From NCBI GenBank assembly GCA_001557505.1, contig LSAX01000008.1, forward strand, positions 1,364,001 to 1,428,000: 64,000 bases of DNA, read 5' to 3'. The position numbers and the translations under genes were made by a program. The notes under the pieces were generated by a model. It did no database searches, was not told the DNA's origin, and saw only the letters and a program-made list of their open reading frames with translations. Position 1 is the stretch's first letter. Every line of letters begins with the position of its first letter. Below are positions 47,337 through 58,450 of the stretch, in pieces. This DNA is from Reticulascus tulasneorum. Taxonomy: Eukaryota; Ascomycota; Sordariomycetes; Glomerellales; Reticulascaceae.

Positions 47337-48248
47337 TTATGGATCGATGATCTGAAGCACGTGGGACCATTCAGAGCAAACATATGCTGCCTCAATTGAT
47401 ATTGACGCTCACTTGGCTATTGTTGGATGTTGTGTTTGACCATCACCTCCACACAAATCACACTCTATCACTCTGCCGAGTTTCCTCCCCAGAGAACTTA
47501 CCTCGATGAAGACTGCCAAGCATCCGCCATCGCCAAGTAGTTAGCTCAGACTTGTCGGTGGGTTCCAGTCGTCCTTCATCGACCTTTTGTTCGAGCATAG
47601 TCATGGCTTTTTGACGTCCCCGAACTAACCTCAGCTGAAACGACATGAAAATAGAGTCGCCGAAAAGCAAGTGGGCCAAGATACCAATTAGCCATGCAAG
47701 TCCCCATAATATATCACTTTCGAGATACCATGCCAAGAACAACATAAAAGACAAGACAAACAAGGACCTAGGCAACAGTAGGATTAGTATGACGACTACC
47801 CAGGAGGAAGCTGCTTTGGTAGAAAACGCAATAACTCATACAGTATCCCGCATATAATGAAAGTTATGATATGTTCCCTCGTTGATGACCGCATCTTTGA
47901 TAGTATATCCTGAAGCTCTACAATATCCGCCTTCAAAAAAGTGCCGACCAAGATTGGAATTGCGTTCGGCTGGCGTTCTGCATCATAACTTTGGACTGCT
48001 TTCGAGTTAGACAGTGCTATCCAAAAGATGCTCAAGGGCCTCAGACCTAACGGCTCATTTTCACCTGCCGGGATTCCATCTATAAGAGAACTACCTCTCA
48101 AAGCCATGCAGTCTCCAAAATGCTTGATTGCTACCTCCAGAGTCTTTCCGAGGACTGGCGCCCAATATTGACTCGGCTCTGCGATATCCTTTCGGCGTTC
48201 GGGGGATTCAGTAGTCCTGTCATTTCCAGCGTTTTGTGACGCCATCAT
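47337..48248 (-). CDS. Small membrane protein of unknown function, about 240 aa
   Basis: Exons 48248-47842, 47767-47502 and probably 47386-47337. The first intron (74 nt, GTATGA..CCTAG, branch ACTAAT) joins ICGILSLFVLSF and forms one long hydrophobic segment. A second hydrophobic segment follows (LWGLAWLIGILAHLLFG). The N-terminal half is soluble and charged; the C-terminus is basic. The last intron (GTAAGT..GGCAG) is likely but could be retained, giving a slightly different tail. No known motif. The next gene on the same strand is also a membrane protein of unknown function, with a 0.9-kb gap, so a functional link is only conjecture. Confidence 0.62.
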
Positions 48249-49142
48249 TTCGCAGTTGCGAGTACAAAGAAGTAGTCCGTAAAGGTTCGTATTTGAACAA
48301 CGGTCGGCTGCGTGGGTTCAGCGGGCATTTTTGTATGAAGGCTTGCAGGGATCTGTGGGGGAATGACACGCCGAGGCTTATCTAAATACCCCTGCAGTGG
48401 CGCGCCAATCATCTTGGTATTGTGACAGGCGTAGCTAAAAGTTACCTTCTACGGTGAGTACCTAATGTCACATGATATCAACTTAAGGAGGTGCTAAAAT
48501 GAGTTCAAGTTTCCAGCAATCCAAACTTTACCAAAACATACTGGAGGCTTTAAATAAGACCTTTTGATTACCACACGTGCCACGGCGAGCATGGGACAGA
48601 ATAGGGGCTGTTCTAATTATAAGGACTTCGGCTTCATTGGACTAAGAGAATTCTAGAGGTGCCTAGAAGCATAGCAGAGCGCGCAGCAGGAAACTCTGGT
48701 TGGGCGCAGAGGGCCGACTGTACCCCTGCGAGACGCCTCAAAAATGGCCAGAATCTGAGAGATTCCACCAACCTTTCAGATTATTCAGGCTTAATTAGTG
48801 GCGGTTTCTTGAAGCATGGGAAGTCAGTACAGAACAATAATAACTTTCTCCATACAACCGTATATTGGCCAGATATGAAGGCGACATTCTGATTATAAAT
48901 TATTAGCGAAATGTACCAGTATCTGTGTGATACTGATAACGAGAAGACTAATTAAAATTCAGGATCACGTCGAGCCACGGAATGTTGTAGGCGTAGCTTG
49001 CCTCTTTGCTATTACCGGCTTCAAATATCTGACCATCCAGACCATATCTAGTTACAGACTCAACCACAAAATTGGTACGCAGATATGCTGCTCATGTCCC
49101 TTATTAACTAAAGTAGTGCTACATGTGATCCCGGAGCTCAGA
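48249..49142. other. Intergenic
   Basis: About 890 bp, no gene. No open frame shows a motif. Confidence 0.5.
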
Positions 49143-51590
49143 CTAGCCTTGAATGGGACCAGTTGGATCGTTGCTTTGAACCTCATGGTGTACGACAGGT
49201 ATTGCCGGAGTGGTCTCGCTATGAGTACTGGCCCTTTGTGAAGGACTTCGTGGTTCTGCTGTATCTTCTACAGTACTAGTTACGGCAACGCCAGCCGCTG
49301 TGTGATTCGAGATGGTCTGGCTAGTTGCTGTATCGTCGTCCAGGGGAGTCGATACTTCGGTCACTTGTTCACGAGGTCCAGTCTTGTCGGGTTTGCGGAA
49401 TTGCACAGACGGTGTCTTCAGCCTTGGATGTTCGGAGTTTGATATATCAAGTAAACCTAGGGTCTCTCCTTCCAAGGTAACCGGGATCATCTCGGCCCCT
49501 CCGGACCAAGTGCCCATCCCGAGCTCTTCGTGTGCAAGTCGATGCAGCTGTATGGCAGCATTGGTACTCCACTCAAGCTGCTGATACTGCTTAAAACCAA
49601 ACCTCTCACGTAGCACAGAGGCCAAGGGATCAAGGACGAAGGATATGATAATGATGATGCCCCCGAAGATAAGTACGAACAGAAGTCCGAACATACTGAA
49701 CGAAGAATATGCGGGATTTTGTATCTTCTAAATTGTTAAGAGAAGAGAGGGCATGTCAGCCATTGCGATTGCAGAATTCATTAGATCTGCCTACCTGATT
49801 ACTGCAGATGGCAAACTCTATCGGATCAGTAGGTTTCCTAAACCAGCGGAGTATGTTGGGATCAGTCGGACCGCGTGCGCCTATAACAAACGCGTTTTGG
49901 AGAGATGCCATGGTTATCGCAAACCAGCGTTCGACGTCTAATTGCCATTGATTTTCCGGAAGCATGCCCTGCTGGCCGTCGGCACCTAACGACCTCCTCG
50001 ATAGGAGGGAACTGGGGCCGAGAACGCGGATCATGGTGGAAATTCTTGGATATGTATTGATCGCGTTGTACCAAAACCAGCCGATCCGTGTGATAGTTGT
50101 GTTATCGGGTGGAAAAACGCTAAGTAAACCAATGTTGATGGCGTCCCTTTCTGTGGCAAATGGGGAGCACTGGGAGCCCTTCGGAAGAGATGGATTACAC
50201 CATTGAGATTGTTCTATACATCCTAGAGGGGCAGCAGGTTCGTTTGCCATGTAAAGCTCGGATCTGACCTGTATAGTGTCGGTGAGGAGGTCTGGCCTAC
50301 GTACTGTTCCGATGTGTCGCGTCGCATTGTAAAGGGGGTCATGAGACGGAGTTGTAAAAACAACTTTGTTTGCCTGTAAGAAGACAAGTAAGAGATCAGC
50401 CGTACCATTCGTATTTAGCTCAGGGATCAGCCTTTGAATAGCAGAATCAGGTACAGGCTCTCCTTGATCCCATGTAACATCCGCCAAACTAGATATTTGA
50501 ATTTTTGTTAGCGGCTTAGACCCTACATTTCTATATGCTGCAAGGCTTACCCGAGACTGTAGTCAGATCTTGCACCTTGCATTTTCATGTAACGCAAGTC
50601 AGTCTCCTCATCGTTTGAGGCTTCAAAAGTATAATTCTTTGTTCCGTTGATGAGCCAATAATCGCCATAGTGGTATCTCGTATAAGACCTCTCACTGGAA
50701 GAATTGAACTGTGACTTATAGCCTTCGGTTACCAATGGGGCGCAATGTATCCGTCGCCGGTACTCAAATCGTTCTTGAGGTGGAGCATTGATCCCAAAGT
50801 CGTAATGACTGTTGAGCAGACCGCTATCTATTATTATATTTTCATTCTGACTCTTACAAATCTTCGGGTCGAAGGGACATTTTGCATCCCGGGTGACAGT
50901 CATATTCAGTCGAGGTTTCGCGTATATCCCACATTCTGGGCTTTGGGAACCGCCAGCAGGGTCGTTGGTATAGCATTTTTGTGCATATTCGGCTGCACTC
51001 GACCACCCTTGTGCCCGCCAAGGATCATAGTATGTTTTAACGTCCGAAAGGTTACCTGTATCAAGGGCATAGGTATCCTGGCAGGCACAGTTTGCCCCTG
51101 ATAGGAGAACCTCGTTGCCGATTCCGTTGGAGATTTGAGACGAGAAGCCACTCGCAACGGTGAAGCCTGCCAGACAAATCACCGAGCTTAGGAAAACAAG
51201 AAGAAGCCGCAAATAAAGTTTAATAGACTGATGTCTCCATGCCCATAAAAGATAAACTATGGTTATCAGGCTAGTCTCGGGATTGGCAGCGTTACGGAGC
51301 ATAACTTGTCGCTGGTGATGGAGGCCATCCTGAGGAGTCTCGCGGGAGTACGCAAAATGCAATATCATGCAGAGGATTCTCCAAAAGCGCGTCCCAACTA
51401 TGATGATCAGCCTGTGGGAGCAGAATTCTAGTACGGATAACATCTTACCCCAAGCAACATAAAACGCTACGAAGGCAATCAAAAGAGTCGAGTTGAATCG
51501 ATTCAGAGTCAAGGTAGATCCAAAGACTGCTCCTCGAGACCAATTTGTCCAGACGCCGACGTAGACAGGATAGTCCGCAGCTGAAGACAT
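49143..51590 (-). CDS. Large multi-pass membrane protein of unknown function, 772 aa
   Basis: Exons 51590-50551, 50488-49795 and 49727-49143; introns of 62 and 67 nt with GTAAGC/GTAGGC donors and TAG acceptors. The N-terminal part has three to four hydrophobic helices (for example STLLIAFVAFYVAWG and LYLRLLLVFLSSVICLAGFTVA). A long extracytoplasmic domain of about 400 residues follows, with many Cys and N-glycosylation sites (CACQDTYAL, NESKNYT-like sites). One more helix (MFGLLFVLIFGGIIIIISFVL) leads to a polar C-terminal tail of about 150 residues. This layout recurs in fungal genomes as uncharacterised membrane proteins. I do not recognise a named family or function. A receptor or channel-like role is possible but not shown. 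Confidence 0.78.
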
Positions 51591-54048
51591 GTTGGGCGAG
51601 TTCTGACACTGAGTGGATGGATGACAATGTAGAGGCCGACTTTGCGAGCTCTGAGAAGCAGGACCGGAGATGATCGATCACTGATCATGGTAGAAGAGTG
51701 TTGTCATAATATAGAGCCAGCAGACGATCTATATGACAATGGCTCTTGACTTACTGATCGGTCTTGAGATGTAATGTTGCAAGGTCGGCACTTTTTGAGC
51801 CACACCAAACTAGTTGTAACAGTAGCCAGAGATTATGGAAGGCTCGACCGTGATAGCCACATGCACTTAATAAGAACCAGATACACACAATGTTGATCTG
51901 GAATCCTTCATGATTTCTTGCAGCGACTCATCCCGTGCTTGAAGGCGCAATCTGAACTAACTACATGTGCTAACATAGAACTTATGAAATAGCCGCTTTC
52001 CCAAACTAGGCGTTCAACCAGGCTTGGCATGTACGGCAGCATCCCAGAGAGTGGTGCACCGCGGCGGTCTGCCCACGCCCAAAAATCGTGGGATCATAAT
52101 ACCAACTGGCTTACAGTGACCCTGTAGACATGAATGGACTATCGATACCTGGCAGGCATTGGCCCACTGCGGTAACAGCACGTTGACAACATGCTCCGGC
52201 AAGGTTGGGCACCCAAGACAGTTATGATGGCCCTAGAATGTGTTTCCCAGCAGTACAGGCAAGTCTTTTAGAATCGAAGTAGTTGCAAGTATTTGCAGAA
52301 TAGCGTGCTGTCCACACCAAGCTCTCTCAACAAAGAGATATGAAGGGGGTTGGAATTGCCCGGTTCTTTCCTCCGGGTTCAAACAACCATTAACGTACGA
52401 TGTGTCATTAGCCAGCCATTTTGTCTTCTTTCTCCTGACATCTCGATATCGGGACGTTTGACTAAAGTGCGTCAAGTCAAACTCGGAACGCCTGCATGTC
52501 AATCCAATCAACTTGAGGAACTCTCGCACTAGTGGTTATTGATTGGTTTGGAGGCACCTTTTGCCTCATCCGGAAAAGCGGATGCAGTTCCTCTCCCGGT
52601 AACTGAGCCTGAACTTTCAGCCCCTGCTATTTGAGCTGTATTTGGTCTACACCTTTTGGACGATTCCCAATAATCACTAATCACCAGTTACTAATGATCG
52701 GCTCGGGTTCACCGAATCTAGACAACTTCTAGGGGGCAGAGGGTGGGTTCGGCGACACGAGATGTGTTTGCTCTGAGTCAGCAGGGCATACATAGTCTGG
52801 CGATATTTGCGCCACTCGTGTTTTGCTTTTCCCCGTTGTCCTTATCTCCTGTTCGACGGTCTGCTGCAGATGGTCGGAAACAGTCCCTTTGTGATGGTAC
52901 CGAATAGCTTATCAAGAGTTAGTACAGAACAAAGAATCAGATCCAATGATTTCGAAGTGAAACGGGCCTAGTGCCAAGCCCTGCTTCCGAACCGCCAACC
53001 TAGTCACCTAGCGGCATCTGGCCCGTGACCTTTAAACGAGTGTCTGCGATTGGTGCCTACTCTCGGTGGCTGCCAAATACTCTGCATTGCTTCTAATCCC
53101 AGACAGGGATACTTTTTCGTTTTTTCTTTGGGGGAGTTGAGAAAGAACGGAGGGAGATTGAACCATGATTCTAATTTCCATGGCCGTTTCCAGAGGTTAA
53201 CCAAACTCAAGTATTAGGCAACTACACCCAACTAAATAATGGCTCAGAGAAGCCCTTGAGTTGGCAATGTGTTACCGGGGGGATTCTTGCCCATGCCAGC
53301 AACTTTCTGAGCTGTGGCGGACGCTATGTAGACTAAGCCCTTTGGGAGCCAATAGTTGCAAGACCCCTGTTTATTTGTCTAGCGTGTTCCTCAACTCGGA
53401 AACCCCAGCTCTCTCGATACCTAAGGAGAGTAGCGGTCTTTTCTTATGTCGTTGTACTCTATACCTCAATCCGATTTTTTTGGAGATATGCTCGTTGCAA
53501 GCATTCAACTGCCATATGTTCTCATACTTTCTTTGGCTTTAATTGGCGATCCTTGCAACAACCCAAAGAACTTGCTTTGGACAGCGTATGCACCCCACGG
53601 CTACCAATGGGCATTGCGAAGAGGTTGGAAGATGGGGGGTGGTTATCAGTGCATTTTTTCATTGTGATACACCAGAGGTAGGGCATTCCACTTATTCTTG
53701 GGCATACAATTACATCCTACCCTAAAACGCCACTGTCAGTACATAAAATACTGCAAATTCCAAACATAAGCCTTGTTACCATATAGAACCATATAATAAG
53801 AGCAACCATCCTTACCCCTGAAGTGGCAGAGGCTACTATGGCCGTAAAAGTAGAATAATCTCCTTTGTAGATATCTTCCTGGTACTTATAGGAATTGTAA
53901 TAAAGATGTTTCAAAATATCAAGGGGATAGAAAGGAGTAGCAACATACGTGCGTCCAGCGGCACCGGGTTTAGATTTTGCAAACCTTCCAAAATCTTCAC
54001 TCTCGCATCACCATTCCGATTTTTCACATCATCAAAATCGCGAGGAAA
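51591..54048. other. Gene-poor 2.5-kb stretch
   Basis: No supported gene. Frames of up to 115 codons are without motifs. I see no terminal repeats that would mark a transposon. Confidence 0.45.
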
Positions 54049-54471
54049 ATGGCTGCACGTGCGGGATCATCAAAGGATAAGACGACGAGAAGATGGATGG
54101 ATTTTGATGAGGAGGAAGAGGTCCTGGACTTGGAGCCTCCGGTTATGGCAATGGTCATCAGCTGTGTGCTGGAGAGGTACCCGGACATGTCTTGGAGACA
54201 GGCAGAGGAAAAGGGGACCAAAGCCAGGCAAACCGCAATCGCCAAACATGTAAAGGATGGCTACCATTCGGTCGGGGTGGAGTGTATTGATTACAACGCC
54301 GCCAGGATTCTCTGGGGCCATTGTGGTGAGTTTTGTTTTGATAATCTGCTTGTGCCGAGACTAACTTGTGCAGAGAGAGTGTGGCTGAATGACCGTTTCA
54401 GCATAGAAGACCGCAGACGCGGGCTGCGCCAATTGACGACGAGTATAGGTAGCACCGGCTCAAATATGTAG
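54049..54471 (+). CDS. Small protein of unknown function, 124 aa
   Basis: Two exons, 54049-54325 and 54374-54471. The 48-nt intron (GTGAGT..GTGCAG) joins Cys to Glu-Arg-Val. The product is rich in charged residues, with an acidic run (DFDEEEEVLDLE) after a basic N-terminus, and shows no signal peptide or known domain. Coding-like sequence continues downstream in shifted frames (54479-55003), so this may be the intact start of a longer, broken gene. Confidence 0.5.
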   Translation: MAARAGSSKDKTTRRWMDFDEEEEVLDLEPPVMAMVISCVLERYPDMSWRQAEEKGTKARQTAIAKHVKDGYHSVGVECIDYNAARILWGHCGEFCFDNLLVPRLTCAERVWLNDRFSIEDRRRGLRQLTTSIGSTGSNM

Positions 54472-54478
54472 AGTTTTA

Positions 54479-55003
54479 AGAGAGGACCAGGACACCACCG
54501 CCGACAGCGCCGAGTCCATTACCGGCGCTATAGCCGATTACCAGAAGGAAATCATCCAAAGATCGGCTCCGGAATATGGCAGGCCTCAAGAAGGAATTCG
54601 ATCGGAAACTGGTGCTTGAGACGACGGCGCCCAAAGTCTCTAGCAGTGAGGAGGGAGTTAGACAGGAATTAGTACTCCGGGGATTGAGCGAAGACCGTTT
54701 CAATTGGATGAAAGTCGACCTGCCTGGTGGTGGGTTAGAATTATTAAAAGATCCCCGTTCAGTGGATTGAACTCATCTTCGTCCGAGGAGTCGCTCGCGG
54801 TGGTTGGAAAAGTGAAGGCGGTTGAACAGACGACCATCTCGCCTGCTCCTCTGATGTCTTCCAGGTTCGGCTCACAGGACATCAGTAAGTTTTTCGGAAA
54901 CCACTCTGGGCCATCATCGGTTGCGTCAACTTCTGGCGGGAAGCCTGGAAATATGGTGGCAGAAGGGTCTGCCTCACCACCAAGACACCAGCTTCTGGAT
55001 TAA
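54479..55003 (+). pseudogene. Frame-disrupted coding-like sequence downstream of the 124-aa gene
   Basis: Protein-like composition continues across three open segments in successive frames: about 54479-54625, 54576-54770 and 54704-55003. The shifts between them have no good splice sites of normal length. The middle segment is Lys/Glu-rich and the last is Ser/Gly-rich. This fits a gene broken by small insertions or deletions, or a gene whose introns I have misread. No family is recognised. Confidence 0.35.
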
Positions 55004-55142
55004 CAACATCCAAATATTCTAATAAGAGCGGCTCCGGAGGCGCCAGCACCCACGGAGATCAAAAAGTATATTAAGAATGCAATGCGCCCAGTGGTGCTTA
55101 TCGACTGTGTGTGTATGTCTTGTGTCGACACTGAACTGCTAG

Positions 55143-55628
55143 CTAAGCCCCAATGCAAGTATCACGTATCTCAACGTCGATAATACACTTGACCCTGCGC
55201 TCAGGTACCTGCACATTCTCCGTGCACAAGATCTCCTCGCCACTCTTTATCTTGGCCCAGACTCCCTCCGCGAGATCATAGGACCGGCCATTTTCCCAGA
55301 TGATTCGCCAGCGCCGGTTGGGGAAAGTGATGCCGTCGACATCAATACCATCATGTGCCCACCCGCCCTTGCCGGTATGCGGGCTGAGATTATATTGCTT
55401 GCATCTCGGTCGTGCGTCATCCCATACGATGCTCCCGTCGCCGTTATTCCAGTTGTAGATGTGGCAGTGGCTCTTGCCACCATCGAAGTCGCCATATTTT
55501 GCCGCCCAGCGCGTTCGGTTGACGACGCGGCCACAGGGAGGGATCATGCATCCGGAGGCGAGCGACAGGCTGGCGTGGTAGAGTAATAGGAGAAGGATTT
55601 GGATAACGGAACAGAGATAGGTCTGCAT
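55143..55628 (-). CDS. Small secreted Cys-containing protein, orphan, about 161 aa
   Basis: A single exon. Met 55628 gives a strong signal peptide (MQTYLCSVIQILLLLLYHASLSLAS); the upstream Met at 55649 is less suitable. The mature part has about seven cysteines, including GCMIPPCG at the start, one in HCHIY, one in RPRCKQY, one in ILCTENV, one in VKCIID and the last in DTCIGA. Many Trp, Gly and Asn residues suggest a compact beta fold. No family is recognised. Small secreted Cys-containing proteins of this kind are often effectors or wall proteins, but there is no direct evidence for such a role here. Confidence 0.7.
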   Translation of the reverse strand: MQTYLCSVIQILLLLLYHASLSLASGCMIPPCGRVVNRTRWAAKYGDFDGGKSHCHIYNWNNGDGSIVWDDARPRCKQYNLSPHTGKGGWAHDGIDVDGITFPNRRWRIIWENGRSYDLAEGVWAKIKSGEEILCTENVQVPERRVKCIIDVEIRDTCIGA

Positions 55629-56144
55629 GGTTGCTGGTATGTAGTTCAAGCCGAATCAATGGTCTCGTCTTATGCGGATGAAGGATATTGGTAACGATGA
55701 AGGAGTAGATGGATTGATCTTTGGAATAGCAGTTGCTAGCGGAATTTATAGACGACGATCATGCAAGGCTTTGATACGAACCTGCCAGGTACTGTGCTTC
55801 TTGCCTGTGTAACATAATTAAATTGGGTAGCCAATAGTTAGTAGAGCCTGGCTACGAAACATCCGAGCCCAGACGCTGGGTATCCTCTAATGTGACTTCC
55901 ATGTGCTTACATCCAATCAGGCACTGAAAAGATGCTTTATCTCGGTAATCGAGCCTTTAGGCAAATTCTTCTATATCGCTATCTCTATCGTCATGCAATG
56001 GTCGCCGCCAAGGGTCTGTACGAGCTTTGGGATGGGCATAACGATTGGCTCTTTTGAGGCATCCCGTGGCTTCCAGTAGCCTCTTGAGATTGCCTCACAC
56101 TTTCAGCCAGCAGTTGGTTGCTAGCTTTATTTCCTTTGAGACTC
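55629..56144. other. Intergenic
   Basis: About 515 bp without a supported gene, 5' flank of the secreted orphan. Confidence 0.5.
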
Positions 56145-57641
56145 TCATTCGCTTGTTGTCGGTTCAACGAGGACTGTTTCTTTCCAAGACAGGCCGCACC
56201 CTCCCAGCACAACCGACTTGTACGCAAACGTAACTAGGCTAGTGCGCGAGTCCCGCGAGTCCATGTCGACTAACCACAGGCGATCACAGTCGCTGGGTGG
56301 CGAAGTATCCCCTGGATGTGAAGACGCCTCCTCGATCTCCATGACGCGGGTCGCGAGATTACAGATCCGCCTGGGATCCCACATTCCCTCTTTGCGTCTG
56401 TATTTTCTAAGCAGGGCAATGCACCACCTCCGGTATTGACGGTGGCGGCATTTCTTTCCGGCGAGCCAGAGCTGCGGCAGGATTTCCATGTCGAATGTAA
56501 TTTTGATGGCTCTGCGTCGCGGGTCTGCGGACGACCATGAGGTAGACAGCGATTTGTATGTCTCGCAGAGAAGAACTATAGACCGAAACTCATCACTGTA
56601 GGCGTTATAGGTACCCTCATCTGCGTCAAGGCACGTACGGAGCAGGATGACAAGGGCAAGAAACTGGCTTTTGAGGACAATGCGTAACGGCTGGAGCCTC
56701 GCGTGGTTCGCCGCGTCGCTCGGAGGTCTGGTGGGGCTAGAAAGGAAGCGTGCCACGAAGCCAGGCGCTCCAACCGCTCGTCTCGGCAGCGAAAGCACGC
56801 TGCCTTCGCGGTACCAGAGTGCTTGTGCCTGCTGACGTCGGCCACAAACTTCAACGTATTCCCAGCGAAGGTTGGGAGAGATTGTCGCGATTCATCAATG
56901 CCGTTGAATGAGACGGCAATGCCCAAACTTTTCGGTGGCGGGGCGGTCTTAATTCGGCCTGCCAGCAGCGTCTCCGGCCGTCCGTAAATGTAGACGGTAA
57001 TCGCATCGCAGCATCTCCAAGGTGGTAAAGAGGATACAGCACAACAGGGGCGACAGGAACGGCGACCCTTCCACGCCTATCTATCGCCAAGCTGAGCAAT
57101 CTGACGGCTGCGCAATACGCTGCAGTCGCCCCAGAACCAAGGTAAGACCCATTACCAGGCGGAGAGCCCGGCAATCTCTAGGCTGTTCTGCCAATGGACG
57201 GAAGGAGCGTTGCCTCGTGTGTGGCGCTGAAGGCCATCACTGGGTGTTGACGGCATCTTCTTGCTGGCCGAGTTGCACAATGAGCACCTTGACCCATTCA
57301 AACTGCGAGCCCCCAAACACTTGTTCAGAACAACAGTGGTAAAAGTACTCACATACGCCGCTTCCCGCGGGGCCATGGTATGTTGAGTTTGTGCTTAGCG
57401 GCGCCAGCGTCTCGCAAGACTGCCGAACACAAGCCTGGCTTTCCTTGTAACGGTCACATCTGCGACCTGTCGAGGTGTATCGCCTGCATTCGGCTTTCAT
57501 CTCGTCGGGTTTTACTCTCCTCGTTCTAGAGAGGATTCAGCAAACGATGTCACGCTGCGCTATGTGGGGCAGGGGAGGATAACGAACTTGCATGTTGAGC
57601 AGCCACTCTTGGAGCTGCTTCCGCCGATTCGAATCTGCTTG
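56145..57641 (-). pseudogene. Relic of a Zn(II)2Cys6 transcription factor
   Basis: At the 5' end, KSGCSTCK (ending 57588) is followed by a normal 62-nt intron (57587-57526). After splicing the text reads TRRVKPDEMKAECRRYTSTGRRCDRYK, a Zn2Cys6 cluster. Two of the six metal-binding cysteines are gone: VKC is VKP (codon 57509-57507) and RRC is RRY (codon 57479-57477). Further on the frame breaks several times. A recognisable C-terminal part of the family remains open at about 56145-56798 (ILLRTCLDADEGTYNAYSDEF..., RRWCIALLRKYRRKEGMWDP). The middle is too short and out of frame for a working regulator. It looks like a decayed copy rather than a live gene. Confidence 0.6.
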
Positions 57642-58450
57642 GCGCGCCGCGCAGCCACATCGGTGGGCGGTGCTGGCTGTATTGACGCGGCCAGTCTTTG
57701 GGAACAGAAGGATCGGTTTGTATAGCGCGTGCACTGAATATTACGCCCCCCAAAGCCGTTGTCGGCCGTCCGCGACACGCACCCCACCGAGCAGCCCGGC
57801 AACGGTCCCAATCCCTCCCCGCAGCGACTTCGTTGGTCCACCGGTGCACTCGAAGACTACAATTAGTGTTATTGCTATGTCGCTTCTTCTAAAGCTCACT
57901 CTCAATGCACAAAGTACCCAGTTCTTGACCTCAGATAAAAAGACCCAATAGGTGGGCTAGGCGCGTCTTACGGCAATGTCGACAATCGGTTGCACGCCTC
58001 CGCGACTGCTGACGATTTGAAAACCATTTAGCTTAAGCTCGGCCCCGTTGCGATCTGCATGCCGGCGAGCTGTCCGCCTCTACCAGGCCGTTGCGAGAGA
58101 GCACTGGGGGCACGGCGTTTCTCAGCCAAGTCGTAGGATTTAACTTACCCTTGTCACAATGCAGTCTAACCGAATATGATCTAATCCTGTACGAACCAGC
58201 CAATGGCCAGTCTCAAAACAGCTGCAATGTGGGGCAGCATATCCTGGTCGATTCAATCAAGCTTCGCTATTGTATAAGTAGAGGTCAAGTTTCGGTATCA
58301 TAAGTAGAGAAGGTGTGCTCTATCTACGCGTTCTCTCTCCTGGTAGCCACGTCACCTCACTCGCCAAGTCGCCCTCCAGCGATATATATAGTAGTATTTA
58401 TGCCGTGACTGACTGAAGTGAACCCAGGCCTGCCTTCTCCCATTCACACC
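57642..58450. other. Intergenic; promoter of sterol glucosyltransferase
   Basis: About 810 bp. A frame-open stretch extends the zinc-cluster relic upstream but lacks motifs. A TATATATA string (about 58382-58389) lies about 65 bp before the ATG. Confidence 0.5.

Noticed and set aside
51591..54048. Possible transposon in the gene-poor stretch
   Set aside because: No terminal inverted repeats, target duplications or transposase/reverse-transcriptase motifs seen.
57560..57841. 93-codon frame ending at the CSTCK motif, as an independent gene
   Set aside because: Only its last 15 residues are meaningful (zinc-cluster relic); the rest is not family-like.
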